From assembly GCA_900550645.1 (NCBI GenBank), contig URTA01000006.1, positions 1 to 64,000 on the forward strand: a stretch of DNA of 64,000 nucleotides. The letters are read 5' to 3'. The translations under genes and the position numbers were made by a program. This DNA is from an uncultured Porphyromonadaceae bacterium. GTDB taxonomy: Bacteria; Bacteroidota; Bacteroidia; Bacteroidales; Muribaculaceae. Shown in pieces: positions 25,470 through 35,290 of this stretch; position 1 is the first letter of the stretch; the number at the start of each line of letters is the position of its first letter. The notes beneath the pieces are model-generated. The model was not told the origin of the DNA, did not search any database, and saw nothing but the letters and a program-made list of their open reading frames with translations.

Positions 25470-27224
25470 TTATACCATATATGTCATTGAAAAAGGAACT
25501 TCGTAGCCATGTGCATCGCAGTATACGACTTGGCACTCTTTGCTGTTGCCGGTTATCTTGCAGCACCAATTCCAGCCTTTCTGCATCGGTGCATGGTAGC
25601 CAACCGTGTATTTCGGCGGATTGATTGATGCTGGAAGAGTAAAGACCGTGCCTTCATGTATCGTGTTCACCGTCCCCTGTATGCAGACAATGTTGCCTAT
25701 CTGCCGTGCATAAAGACCAGACCTGCCAGCCTTGTCAACGATTGCAACCCAGCCAGTATCTGTCAGCGGCTTCTGTACCTCGTCAGCTGAAACAGCCCCG
25801 ATGTTGGTGCGGATTTTCTTCTTGTCCTCATCGGTTATTGCCATGTCCGCGAGATACTGCTCCTTCAAGGCACATTTCCCGAAGTCTGTTGTGGTTGCAG
25901 CCCCAATTTCGCCGCAGAGAATGTCCTTGGTTTTGGTTGTGCTTACGAACTGGGCGAGGCCGCTGTTCTTGGCTGCGAATGTCTCGTTGGCAGATGCTTT
26001 GTCGTAGACATCGCTTGCATTGGCTTTCTTGTCGTTCTCTTGGCTGAAGTAGTCTTTTGTGACATATTTCTCGGTAAGCAGTACTCCGTTTTCCTTGATG
26101 ACCGGGGAACAGTTGACTGCATTGACCGCGTTGATTTCGATGTCGCCAAGAAGGTTCTCCAAGCGGAACACCTTTGTTGATGATATAGGGAAGCCCAGAG
26201 ACGCGCAGTTGTCGTTGTTTGAGTCTCGCCAGTACACCAGCTTTGACATCGATGTGTTTGTTTTCGCCAGCTCACTCCGTAGGATTATACCGGCAGCTGC
26301 TGAAGAATAGAATATTGTGCTTGCGGTTATGGAGACGGTATTTGATTTGCCGTCAGTCTCTATCATTGTGCCGCCTTTTCCGTTTCCGATGCGGGTTGTT
26401 CTGGCAAACCGGTTCTCTCCGTTGTATCCTACGACATTGATGTTTATCGCTCCGGAATCTACGCTTGACCCAGAGTTGTATATCTTGTCATCGGTTACTG
26501 TGATATTCCCAGCTTCGATGCTTGGCACTTCTACTGGCTTGGCGATTGAGCAAAGAGTGTCACTAATCAGGAACACAGTCAAGCCGTTCACCTGAAAAAG
26601 TAAGCCGTCGTTGTCGGATAGTCCGAAACGATATGTCTTGCCGCCCTTTATCGAAGACTCTATGCGCAACGTGTCGCCTTCGTAATAGAAAGTTCCTGTT
26701 GCATTGCCTTTGATGATACGTATCTGGTCATTGGATGTCAGCGTGTTTGCGACTGATACGGTTCGGTTGAACTTGACAGCTGTGTTTACTTCCTGGCTTG
26801 ATTTCACGCTGTCGAGAAGCAGCGCGTACTTGCCGAAGAAAGCCTCGCGGAAACGCTTGGCCACGCCGTTGGCATCGACAGAGATGCATTTTAAGCCTGA
26901 AGGGAACGAATCTGTCAGTGCACAGCCATAACTGCTTCTGCCGACCTTTGAGTCCCCGTTTGCGTATGGCACGATCTCTTCCGTGTTGACCTCGCAGATA
27001 TACTTTGCCCCGGAAGTCCAGTCCGTGGCATCAAAGTGGCGCAACTTGCCGTTCAGCCAGACATAGCTTTCAGTCAGCTTGCCGCCGATAAGCTCGCAGC
27101 CCGACACGACGAAATTGTCGTCAGGGTCGAATATGCTGCCAAAGGCGAGGGCAAGGTCCTGAAGGTTCATGATGTCATCAACGTATGTGTAGCGACCTCC
27201 GGTCTGCGAACTAAATTCCTTCAT
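25470..27224 (-). CDS. Probable tail fibre protein
   Basis: A 584-residue protein with many short beta-rich segments, repeated Asp/Asn-rich turns and a C-terminal part typical of receptor-binding fibre tips (GWVAIVDKAGRSGLYARQIG). It is near the end of the tail operon, after the baseplate genes, as expected for a fibre. Its ATG overlaps the upstream stop by four bases. Host-receptor binding is inferred from position and composition. Confidence 0.65.
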   Translation of the reverse strand: MKEFSSQTGGRYTYVDDIMNLQDLALAFGSIFDPDDNFVVSGCELIGGKLTESYVWLNGKLRHFDATDWTSGAKYICEVNTEEIVPYANGDSKVGRSSYGCALTDSFPSGLKCISVDANGVAKRFREAFFGKYALLLDSVKSSQEVNTAVKFNRTVSVANTLTSNDQIRIIKGNATGTFYYEGDTLRIESSIKGGKTYRFGLSDNDGLLFQVNGLTVFLISDTLCSIAKPVEVPSIEAGNITVTDDKIYNSGSSVDSGAININVVGYNGENRFARTTRIGNGKGGTMIETDGKSNTVSITASTIFYSSAAAGIILRSELAKTNTSMSKLVYWRDSNNDNCASLGFPISSTKVFRLENLLGDIEINAVNAVNCSPVIKENGVLLTEKYVTKDYFSQENDKKANASDVYDKASANETFAAKNSGLAQFVSTTKTKDILCGEIGAATTTDFGKCALKEQYLADMAITDEDKKKIRTNIGAVSADEVQKPLTDTGWVAIVDKAGRSGLYARQIGNIVCIQGTVNTIHEGTVFTLPASINPPKYTVGYHAPMQKGWNWCCKITGNSKECQVVYCDAHGYEVPFSMTYMV

Positions 27225-27757
27225 TTGCTGTTTGTTATGATTTTGTATGTCTTTGTTGCTGTACGGTATCTGTCAATCCAGTAGGAAAGCATAGCCTCGT
27301 ATGCCTCCTTGGTTATCATGTCTTTGCGGACGGCAGGGGAGTAAACCGTGAAGCTGGTATTGTCCTGCTCCGTGTTCTCGTTCTGGAATGACAGCTTTGC
27401 GGTGTCTGTTTCAGGTTCTTCCGCAGTCCTTAGCAGCAGGTTGTCGCTGTCGGGTATGCTTGCGTTCTGATGATACACTGGCACGCCGTGCTTTGATGCG
27501 TTACGAATATAGATTGACTGCGACTGGTCTGCGAAATACTTTTTGAATTTGCGGTTCAGAAACCATTCGAGCTTGAACACCTGCGATGTCATGGAAGCCT
27601 CAATCCGGGTTTCGTCTGCCCATTCTGAAAACGAGTCGCTTAGGATTTGCAACGGCTTCATCAGGGATTGCAGGAACAGAATCAGCTTGCGCCCTCCGAG
27701 GTAGTGGGGGACGAGCTGGTTTATGGTCTTGTCGAAGTTTATGAAGTACCGTTTCAT
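27221..27757 (-). CDS. Tail/baseplate-associated protein
   Basis: A 178-residue protein between the baseplate J-like gene and the fibre gene, with four-base overlaps on both sides. This is the place of Mu/P2-type gpI proteins or fibre-attachment proteins. The sequence is mixed helix and strand with no motif I can name. Confidence 0.5.
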   Translation of the reverse strand: MKRYFINFDKTINQLVPHYLGGRKLILFLQSLMKPLQILSDSFSEWADETRIEASMTSQVFKLEWFLNRKFKKYFADQSQSIYIRNASKHGVPVYHQNASIPDSDNLLLRTAEEPETDTAKLSFQNENTEQDNTSFTVYSPAVRKDMITKEAYEAMLSYWIDRYRTATKTYKIITNSK

Positions 27758-28671
27758 TCGGTTTCCTCAATCTTCAGGGTTATTGACTGCTCCCATGTCG
27801 GTATGTCTTCTTCTACTCCAGCTCCTGTGCTTTGCTTGAGGTAGCCGCTGTTGGGAATGAAGAAGCGCGAAACTCGGCTAAGATAATTCTTTGAGCCGGG
27901 GTCTCCGACTTCAATCAGGTTGTTGTCGTCATCATACATGGCCACGAATATCCCCTGGTGGTCTGAAGCATTGTTGTCGATGTAAACGTCCGTGACGTGT
28001 TCGGTTCGCTGTATGGCATCTACTATCTTCTGGACGTACACAGCTCCGTCAAACTCTATGTTGGCGATAAACTCATTCAGGGACTTCTCAATGGCTGCAT
28101 ACATTTCCGCTGGTTCAAGTGCACCGTCATAATACACTGTCACCTTTGGCACAAGCACATCGCCTTTGCGGCTTACCACGGTCGTGAACGTCCCGGCAAA
28201 TGCTATCTGCTGAACGTATGCTCTTGCAGCAAGCAACTGGGAATCGCTTAACTGTTCGTATGCTCCCGCCTCTCCAGTCGCCACTTTAAGTACGAGATTC
28301 TTGTCATGAAAGCCTTCAACTGAAGCCTCGTGATAAGCGACTTTGGTTATGACCCTCTTGCTCTCGTCCGTTGTGGTGTATGAGAACTGCGTGCCTTCAG
28401 CGTTCATCTGCAACTCGTCGCCGTACTGGAACTTGAGGAGAGCATTGGCGTAATAAGCTGGTGTGCCGTTGATACGGTTCTGTAAGTCCTGTGCCACGTC
28501 TACCTTGAACACGTCCATGATGTTCTCGAATGCCCATATACAGGCTGACGATACCCAAGTGAAAGCGTCCAGCACGGACATCTTTGAACTGTTGTGAAAT
28601 TCTGTCAGTTCAAGACGCTCGTCCCGGTATTGCTTTGCCGTGAGGTATATTTCGGTCAATGTTCTTGCCAT
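27754..28671 (-). CDS. Baseplate J-like protein
   Basis: About 305 residues from MARTLTEIYLT. It resembles gpJ-type wedge proteins: helical N-terminus, TGEAGAYEQLSDSQLLAARA, then an alternating strand and helix part with LVPKVTVYYDGALEP and a C-terminal strand region. ATG 28671 is used because it overlaps the upstream TAA (TAATG). gpJ-type proteins form the baseplate wedge of contractile tails. Confidence 0.6.
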   Translation of the reverse strand: MARTLTEIYLTAKQYRDERLELTEFHNSSKMSVLDAFTWVSSACIWAFENIMDVFKVDVAQDLQNRINGTPAYYANALLKFQYGDELQMNAEGTQFSYTTTDESKRVITKVAYHEASVEGFHDKNLVLKVATGEAGAYEQLSDSQLLAARAYVQQIAFAGTFTTVVSRKGDVLVPKVTVYYDGALEPAEMYAAIEKSLNEFIANIEFDGAVYVQKIVDAIQRTEHVTDVYIDNNASDHQGIFVAMYDDDNNLIEVGDPGSKNYLSRVSRFFIPNSGYLKQSTGAGVEEDIPTWEQSITLKIEETE

Positions 28672-29552
28672 TATTGTTGGGTGTATGTGTAAACCTTGTC
28701 TCCGATTATGAATTTCCATGGGTGCTGGCTGTTCCATTCCTCGTCTGTCACAAGGGTCTGGATTGCTGCCATACCTTTCTCTGAAGGCTCTGTTGACAGG
28801 TAGACGGTGCAGCCTCTCCTCGTGCCATGGTTTGTAACCAAGTATTCCAGATAGTCATCCAGCACTTTAACGTCATCAAACTTCGCGTCACGCAAGTCAA
28901 GTTCCTGCAACGACATATCTCTAATTGGCTCGAGGGTCGGTATAGTCGAATACCGCAGGTCAACCTTTGCTGTCCCCTTGAATAAGAATAGCCCTGTCAG
29001 AAGTCCGCTGTTTGCGTGCGACCTGAACTCGTCTACCGTAACAGGACGCGTCGGGTATATTGTGCCGCTGAAATTTGATGCGTCCAGTGTCTCGATTTCA
29101 AAGTCTCCGTAAATGCGTATGCGGCGTTTGTCAACGGTGCTGTTGAAGTAATGCTCCGCTTTCTGCAATGTGTCTGTCAGCTGGATGTTCTCCAAATCGC
29201 TGTTGTCTCCCCAGTCAACGGCCATTACTCCCTGTCCGCACACAGAGAACTTGGCAATTTCCTCTTTCTCTGATATTGAACAAATCATGCGCAGTGGTTT
29301 GTCTGTCTGCTTGTAATAGACGTGGCGCTCGCTGTTGGCAGGGGTTATGGAAGCAGACTTGAGGCTTTCAACTATGCCATCGTTAACCACAAAGTCCTCG
29401 TGGTATTCCAGTTCCATGCCGGGAACAAGGTCTGTTGTCATGGTCAGTTCGGGGTTGCTGACAAACAGGTCAAATGCGCCCTCTATTGTGCCGTAGAGAG
29501 CTATTGCTATGTCCCATATAGACTGGGAGTTTGAGACAGTGTACTTTGCCAT
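28671..29552 (-). CDS. LysM-like tail protein
   Basis: From ATG 29552 (MAKYTVSNSQSIWDIAIALY) the 293-residue protein begins with a LysM-like fold (about 1-50: YTVSNSQSIWDIA, then PELTMTTDLVPGMELEY), followed by a long domain with short leucine-rich segments (LQELDLRDAKFDDVKVL). LysM domains in tail proteins link the tube or hub to the baseplate (gpX-type). A TTG nine bases upstream is less likely. It overlaps the next gene in TAATG form. Confidence 0.6.
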   Translation of the reverse strand: MAKYTVSNSQSIWDIAIALYGTIEGAFDLFVSNPELTMTTDLVPGMELEYHEDFVVNDGIVESLKSASITPANSERHVYYKQTDKPLRMICSISEKEEIAKFSVCGQGVMAVDWGDNSDLENIQLTDTLQKAEHYFNSTVDKRRIRIYGDFEIETLDASNFSGTIYPTRPVTVDEFRSHANSGLLTGLFLFKGTAKVDLRYSTIPTLEPIRDMSLQELDLRDAKFDDVKVLDDYLEYLVTNHGTRRGCTVYLSTEPSEKGMAAIQTLVTDEEWNSQHPWKFIIGDKVYTYTQQ

Positions 29553-29557
29553 TGTGT

Positions 29558-30238
29558 TCAATCGGTTGCTGTGGTTGTAGCGTCGAGATGAAGCTGCTTG
29601 GTGTCCTGGTCAAACCTTGCGGTGTTGATTGTCATGCCGTCCTCCGAGAACTCTCTCATCAGTGTGTCTGTCAGTTCAGAAGAGTTCATGCTGCTGTTTA
29701 TCCAGCGAATCAAGCCAACACCAGTAAGAGGGTAGCGGTAGTTGTTTGTAGGCACGCAGCTGATGAGCAGGTTGGAATTTTGCCTGTCGCAGTTTATGAT
29801 GTTGAAATCCAGTTGGTCGGCTGCATACAACTGGGCTTTGCTGTCTTTCAGTATGATGAAGTAGTTGTCTTCGGATATGAGGAACAGTTCTGAAAGGTAT
29901 GCGTTCTCCATTTCGTCGCCATATCTGCCGGTTTGAACTATGAACCATTCTGAACCGTCCGCAGGGTTGGTGACGTATGAGAAATCATCATCAGAAACAA
30001 CGCGCTTGATGCGGACGGCAAACTCCTTGTATATTGGCGTGTATGGGATTGAGACATAAATGCCCGAAGTAAAGGGCGCGTTGCCCGGAATCGTGTCTGG
30101 AATCTCTATTTCGGCATACGCATACCGCTCCAGCCCTTCAGGGTTGTCAACCATTCTAAAGGGGCGCAGCTTGTACTTGTTTGTCGCCTTCAGGATAATA
30201 TCTCCTGTGTTTATGTGTATTTCAATGTCTTTGCGCAT
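29558..30238 (-). CDS. Baseplate/tail protein of unknown family
   Basis: A 226-residue beta-rich protein between a long tail protein and the LysM-like protein. Its place in the baseplate block suggests a structural role. No named family is recognised. Confidence 0.5.
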   Translation of the reverse strand: MRKDIEIHINTGDIILKATNKYKLRPFRMVDNPEGLERYAYAEIEIPDTIPGNAPFTSGIYVSIPYTPIYKEFAVRIKRVVSDDDFSYVTNPADGSEWFIVQTGRYGDEMENAYLSELFLISEDNYFIILKDSKAQLYAADQLDFNIINCDRQNSNLLISCVPTNNYRYPLTGVGLIRWINSSMNSSELTDTLMREFSEDGMTINTARFDQDTKQLHLDATTTATD

Positions 30239-30240
30239 TA

Positions 30241-32793
30241 CTATCCGAATATCGTGTAGGCATATCCCATCTCATATTTTTCACCACCACTCATTCCGCC
30301 GGCAGCCATGGCGTTGTAGTTGGTGACTACCCAGATGACAGGGCTTTTTATAGTGTCGTTCAAATTTGGTAAGCAGACAAGACCTATGTTACCGCCTCCT
30401 ATACTGATTGAGTCCCATAAAATGACTCCCATCTTGGCTGCATCATTAAGAACCGTTGGCGACATACCATAAATTGGGGTACCGTCCTCTGTTATCAGTG
30501 TTATGGTCATGAACCAAACTCCATTGCGTGAGAAGGTGTCTGTATCTGGTTGGTATAGCTTTACTTCTCTCCCGATATAAGACTCGTCGCATGGGAGTAT
30601 AATTTTCACTTCGTTGAGGATGCTTTGACCGCTCGTTGTCCCTCCGAATGAAGAGTGCATCAGGTATGTATCTTCATTGAGCATGACCGCAGAGACTGCT
30701 CCGCCTGAAACTTCTTCGATTGAAGCATCTGATTTGGCCAGCCATTTCAATTTCTGGCTGAACGCTCCCATCAGATGCAGGTTGCCGCTTGCATCCCACT
30801 CGATGTTCTTGCTCGCCAAATAGCCCGAACCGTTCTTCTTCAACGCCCACTTGTTGCCGTTTGACAGCAGCTCGTCGATGTTGATTCTGGCGGCGGAAAT
30901 TGTTCCGGTCTTGATGTTGTCTGCGTTGATTGACGTTGTGGTCGTAAGCACATCTCCGGTATCGACAAGTTGTTTCCAAGAAAGGGTTACGTTCTCGTCA
31001 AGCGTAACGTTGCCGTCCTTGTCCCACGAGATATGGCCTCCAGCCAATGCGCCTGAACCATCTTTCTCAAACCTCCACTGACTGCCTCGTATGCCTTCTG
31101 ATGAAATCGTGATAGCTCCGTCTTCCGCATACTGCATAGAGCCTGACATCGAGTTGCCGCTGAACAGCCCTGTTCCGTTGAATCTCCAGCCTGCAATTTG
31201 GCTCAATCCGTTTGTTGTCAGGAAGAATGTCAGTTTGTTCTTGACGTATGCGGACAATATTGACGAACTAACGGTCGTCCGAAGAACAATTCCACCGTTT
31301 GTCGCGATATGGGAGGCGAACTGTGTGTAACTCGCATTTGCAGGGAAGTCAGAGCTGGAAGAGAGGAACAGCCCTGTATAGCCAGCTTGCGAAACGAGAG
31401 CAGCGCGACTGGTGGCAAAGTGCGTGCTGTACAAGTTCCAGCCGGCAATCGTTCCGCCAGACTTGTCGAACTGCAACAGGCCTCCGACGAAACTGATTGA
31501 GCCGTCCTTGTCGATATACCAGTTCTCGCCGCGCATACCGTTAGAGCCGATAGTTATGCTGTTGGTGTCGCTTTCCGTATATTGCTTGGCGACATTGTTC
31601 TTTGTACCCATCCACAAGGCATTTGAGTCGAAGTTCCAAGCAGCGATGAAGTTCGTGTTGCCCAGCTGGAAGGTTTTGATGCCGCTTTCGGACTGGCGCA
31701 GGCTGTTTGCTTGCGACTCGTAGCAGGTCAAGCCGTATGAAGCGGCAGACTCGTAGAACATCACGATGCCGCCGTATGCTAAGCACGCTTTCTTGTGGTT
31801 TTCGGCTGCTGACAAATCCGTATCCCAGTCGATGCTGCTTGACGATGCGTGGATGCCGATATACGAACTTGTAGAGTCAATGAGGATATGCTTGTTGAGT
31901 AGGTAGCTTGTTCCAATAGTCCAGCCTCCGATCTTGCCTGAAGCGGCTTGGAGCTGTCCTTTGAATATCGCGCTGCCCTCGCTATTCCAGGAGATGTTGC
32001 CTGAAGCGAGCAAGCCACTGCCGTCTTTATTCAACGCCCAAATAGAATGGTCTTGCGAACTGTAACGTAGAGTTCCCTCGGACAGGATTTCCAGTATGCC
32101 CGTGACGCCTGAAAGGGAGTTGGTGTACTGCTTGAAGATGCCGGTTGCGTTTATGTCCCAGCCTCCAATCATGCCGCCGTTCTTGTTCAGCCTGAATATC
32201 TCGTAGCCTGAAGATTCTCCAAACGCACTTTCCGGACAGTTCTGATAAGCATATATTCCACTCGAGGCACCTGTCAGCCCATCTGGACCGATGTATACAC
32301 CCGACAGAGTGTTGGTGCTGGAATCTTTCTGCCCGAAAAAGGCTTTCGGTGTTATTATGGACGAACCTTTAATCAGCGTGGTCCTGCCGTTCCAGTCCTG
32401 TATCCAGTCGAGCATAGTGCTTTCTCTGACTACGGTGAACCTGAATGTCGCAGTGGTCTTAAAGCCGTCGGTGGTTCTGATGCTGAAAGAAATGTCTCCT
32501 GTCTGCAATCCTGTGGGCAGTTCGGTGAGTGCCACGCGTCTGGTATAACCGTCTGAAGATGCTGTGACCGTATATTTTATGGCGGTGTTGCTGATGCCGC
32601 TTCGTATCATCGAGAACTTTACAGGCTTGTCGCCGAGGTATACGTTCACATCGGTAAATGCACGACTCAACTGCGCCGAACTTACAGCGCCGTTGAAATC
32701 CGCGTTGATGACACACGAAACCGGCGAAAGCGACACTGTGTATGCGTCGTTCACCGATGTCAGCGTTATCATTCCTTTTGCTATCGTCGCCAT
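30241..32793 (-). CDS. Large repetitive tail protein
   Basis: An 850-residue protein with an Ig-like N-terminal region (about 1-130) and then repeated units of the type G-x-I-x-W-[ND]-x-[DE]-G with GGW-x-I motifs (GKIGGWTIGTSYLLNK, GGWDINATGIFKQ). Such repeats form trimeric beta fibres in Bacteroidales phage tails. The C-terminal 120 residues are a distinct domain. It has its own candidate late promoter. Confidence 0.6.
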   Translation of the reverse strand: MATIAKGMITLTSVNDAYTVSLSPVSCVINADFNGAVSSAQLSRAFTDVNVYLGDKPVKFSMIRSGISNTAIKYTVTASSDGYTRRVALTELPTGLQTGDISFSIRTTDGFKTTATFRFTVVRESTMLDWIQDWNGRTTLIKGSSIITPKAFFGQKDSSTNTLSGVYIGPDGLTGASSGIYAYQNCPESAFGESSGYEIFRLNKNGGMIGGWDINATGIFKQYTNSLSGVTGILEILSEGTLRYSSQDHSIWALNKDGSGLLASGNISWNSEGSAIFKGQLQAASGKIGGWTIGTSYLLNKHILIDSTSSYIGIHASSSSIDWDTDLSAAENHKKACLAYGGIVMFYESAASYGLTCYESQANSLRQSESGIKTFQLGNTNFIAAWNFDSNALWMGTKNNVAKQYTESDTNSITIGSNGMRGENWYIDKDGSISFVGGLLQFDKSGGTIAGWNLYSTHFATSRAALVSQAGYTGLFLSSSSDFPANASYTQFASHIATNGGIVLRTTVSSSILSAYVKNKLTFFLTTNGLSQIAGWRFNGTGLFSGNSMSGSMQYAEDGAITISSEGIRGSQWRFEKDGSGALAGGHISWDKDGNVTLDENVTLSWKQLVDTGDVLTTTTSINADNIKTGTISAARINIDELLSNGNKWALKKNGSGYLASKNIEWDASGNLHLMGAFSQKLKWLAKSDASIEEVSGGAVSAVMLNEDTYLMHSSFGGTTSGQSILNEVKIILPCDESYIGREVKLYQPDTDTFSRNGVWFMTITLITEDGTPIYGMSPTVLNDAAKMGVILWDSISIGGGNIGLVCLPNLNDTIKSPVIWVVTNYNAMAAGGMSGGEKYEMGYAYTIFG

Positions 32794-32808
32794 ATCTGTC
32801 TGTTTCTG

Positions 32809-32816
32809 AAGAATAG
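32809..32816 (-). promoter_or_regulatory. Candidate phage late promoter element
   Basis: On the minus strand CTATTCTT followed by CAGAAACAG, 15 bases before the 850-residue tail gene, in a 42-base intergenic gap. It matches the elements before tape measure, portal and protease genes. Confidence 0.55.
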
Positions 32817-32835
32817 CAGCCTGTCGGCTCTTGGG

Positions 32836-35289
32836 TTAGACTTGTTCCGCAGATTGTGTCGCGAAGTTAGGGGTAGGGTAGCCTCCTGTCGATGTGATTT
32901 CGCAGACATACACATCAGAACCTGAAAGTTCGCCCGATATTTCGATGCTCTTGTCGGTGGTTTCAACCCCAGCCTCTTTCCACCAGTCCTCGACTTCGTT
33001 CTCCATGTCTGGCAGGTGATATTTCTTCCAGTTGTATGTGAAGTACTTTTTGACGAAATCTTCCGGAACTGGATTGCCCTGATAATACACCTGCGCTGTC
33101 AGGACAGTGTTGTATTCGCCGTTCTTGAATACCTCTCCGCTTGATGAAGTGACGAGCACCGTGTATCCTTCAACCGTGTATTTCCTTATGGTAAAGGAGT
33201 CTGTGTATTCACGGCCTTGGTATGACACCGAGCATTTGAGCGTAAGGGTCGTGTTGTTCTTCTCCCACAGGATGTCGTCGTCAGGCTTTATTGCCCAAAC
33301 AGTCCTGTCAGAGTCAAGTCCTGGATGGTCGCTTATGTCGATTTTCTCTTCATCTTTCACCATAAACCAATGGCGGTCAGTGATTTCAGGAGATATGTTT
33401 ACTTCGTTAAGCGTCAGCAGGATGTAATCCGGAGAATAGAAAACACCGCTCTCCGAATTGCCAATCACCGAGAACGTGTCCGCGCCTGTTATTCGGACAG
33501 ACTTGCTTTCCATCTGATGCTGCGTGTCATCATCAAGGTTGCCCCAACCCAGCTTTACGTTCTCTCCGAACTCTACATCTCCGTCCGCTCCCCATTTGAT
33601 ATTGCCTCCGGCGAGATGCCCCGAGCCGTCCTGGTTTATGCGCACAGAATTGCTACGAGTCTTTATCTCACCCTTACCCTCTGCATTTAGCTGGAGAAGC
33701 GGATTCTGGATAGTTCCGCCTACACCTCCCTTGCTGAACCATGCGCCGTAGTCCTCGCAGTAATTGAGAGTGTCGTCAGTAGGCTGGTACTGGGTCACAA
33801 ACTGGCCTGCCTCGAGCTGGGGTGCAGTTAGCAAGAGTGTACCAGGGTCTGAAAATTTTGCCGTGACTCTTAGCACTACATTACCGCTCACAGGCTCGCT
33901 AAGGTCAAACACTACATGATGCCTGTGCCATTCCCCAGATTCGGCTTCAGAGACAGTCGCAAAGCCTAACTGCGAATAGTCCTGGTAGACGTACAATCGG
34001 CATGGTGCCGAAGTCTTTGCCCAAAACGAAAAGCAATAACGCTTGCCGAGTTTCGATGTGCCGTCCTTCTTGCCTGAAAACCACTCATAGTCATTGGCGA
34101 TCATTTCGATAAGGTCGGTCGTCTTGTACACCTTGCCTATGCCTACTGGAGATGCAGCGGTTTCCTCATCGACCTTATTCAGCACACTTATATCTACAGA
34201 GTTCTGAAAGGCGTTCTTGTGTATCTTGCCGGCATAGAATGTCGCGGCAAAACCGTTCTCGTCGCCAGCGGTCAATGTGCCTGAGATGTGTGCTGAACTG
34301 GATGCGAACAGCTTCTGTATATAGCTGCCGTAACCGTCCAGCTTTCCGAATACAGGGTCTGCTATGCCGTCCAGTTTGCCTATGCGCGTCTTGCTTGCAT
34401 CGCTGAACCCTGAAAGACTTGAAAGCAGTATGATGTTGAAGTCGGCAATGGAAACCTCTTCGCCCACAGCCAACGATGAAAGGTCGAGTCTGAAATCCCG
34501 CAGATGCCGTCCTGAGTTCTCGATGCTGACCACATACAGGTGGTACTTCCAGTCTTCGGTAATATCAACCGGGAATACGCCGTCTGTTCTATTGCCAGCT
34601 TCCTCGTCTTCTTCGGTGCGGGATTGGTAGCCTACCGAGCCGTAGAAAGTCTTGGCAGCTCCTTTTGCCCTGAAGGATATGATTACTCGCTGGGTGTCGT
34701 CAAGCAGCTCATAGAACTCTTGCCGCAAACCCACGAAATTATCTTCAGTCTCTTTCTGTCTTACGATTCCGCATATTCGAGCTACATCATTGTCACCATC
34801 GGAATACACAGCCTTTATATCATCACCGCCGACAGCATTGTACTGTGACTGATGATTGGGATTACTCGTAATAAGAAGACCTTCGGGCCAACACAAGCTG
34901 GAATTTCGCCCGATGCCATCGATAACGTCCATGAACGGCGAGTACTCGTCCGAAGCTGTCAGGTACAATGCCCCCGACCTGTCAGTGTCAAACAGGTTTG
35001 TTATACGGACGAAATCGAGCAGTTCCCCTGGTGCCGGAGGATTGCCTTCCAATAGTTTACCGATAAACCACGGCTGTGTCTTTTCGGTTGTCTTTACTGT
35101 ACCGTCCTCGTTCTCAACATCGACGCTGATGTTGTCAACGCCGTAGTCAAGCACGCACATCAGCGAGTACACCTCTTTATTCCCATCATAGAATTGCCGC
35201 CTGACAATATCGCCAGTTCGCAACCCTTGCTGCTTGGCTGAATCGATGTTGAGGGAAATCTTGTATTTGTCTTTCGTGCTTATGAACAT
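32836..35289 (-). CDS. Large tail protein with carbohydrate-binding-like regions
   Basis: An 817-residue protein. It begins with a beta domain (MFISTKDKYKISLNIDSA), has repeated Gly/Asn/Trp beta segments in the middle that resemble lectin or CBM folds (YCFSFWAKTSAPCRLYVYQD), shares the GGNIKW-x-x-D-G-D repeat type with its downstream neighbour, and ends in Ig-like strands. Probably a tail tip or fibre-base protein. It starts two bases after the stop of the upstream gene. Confidence 0.55.
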   Translation of the reverse strand: MFISTKDKYKISLNIDSAKQQGLRTGDIVRRQFYDGNKEVYSLMCVLDYGVDNISVDVENEDGTVKTTEKTQPWFIGKLLEGNPPAPGELLDFVRITNLFDTDRSGALYLTASDEYSPFMDVIDGIGRNSSLCWPEGLLITSNPNHQSQYNAVGGDDIKAVYSDGDNDVARICGIVRQKETEDNFVGLRQEFYELLDDTQRVIISFRAKGAAKTFYGSVGYQSRTEEDEEAGNRTDGVFPVDITEDWKYHLYVVSIENSGRHLRDFRLDLSSLAVGEEVSIADFNIILLSSLSGFSDASKTRIGKLDGIADPVFGKLDGYGSYIQKLFASSSAHISGTLTAGDENGFAATFYAGKIHKNAFQNSVDISVLNKVDEETAASPVGIGKVYKTTDLIEMIANDYEWFSGKKDGTSKLGKRYCFSFWAKTSAPCRLYVYQDYSQLGFATVSEAESGEWHRHHVVFDLSEPVSGNVVLRVTAKFSDPGTLLLTAPQLEAGQFVTQYQPTDDTLNYCEDYGAWFSKGGVGGTIQNPLLQLNAEGKGEIKTRSNSVRINQDGSGHLAGGNIKWGADGDVEFGENVKLGWGNLDDDTQHQMESKSVRITGADTFSVIGNSESGVFYSPDYILLTLNEVNISPEITDRHWFMVKDEEKIDISDHPGLDSDRTVWAIKPDDDILWEKNNTTLTLKCSVSYQGREYTDSFTIRKYTVEGYTVLVTSSSGEVFKNGEYNTVLTAQVYYQGNPVPEDFVKKYFTYNWKKYHLPDMENEVEDWWKEAGVETTDKSIEISGELSGSDVYVCEITSTGGYPTPNFATQSAEQV

Positions 35290-35290
35290 A

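Noticed and set aside
25240..25569. Alternative frame across the AT-hook gene and the fibre gene end
   Set aside because: Arises from the Lys/Arg/Pro-rich repeats of the AT-hook frame; the chosen frame has clear AT-hooks and a clean start after the fibre stop.
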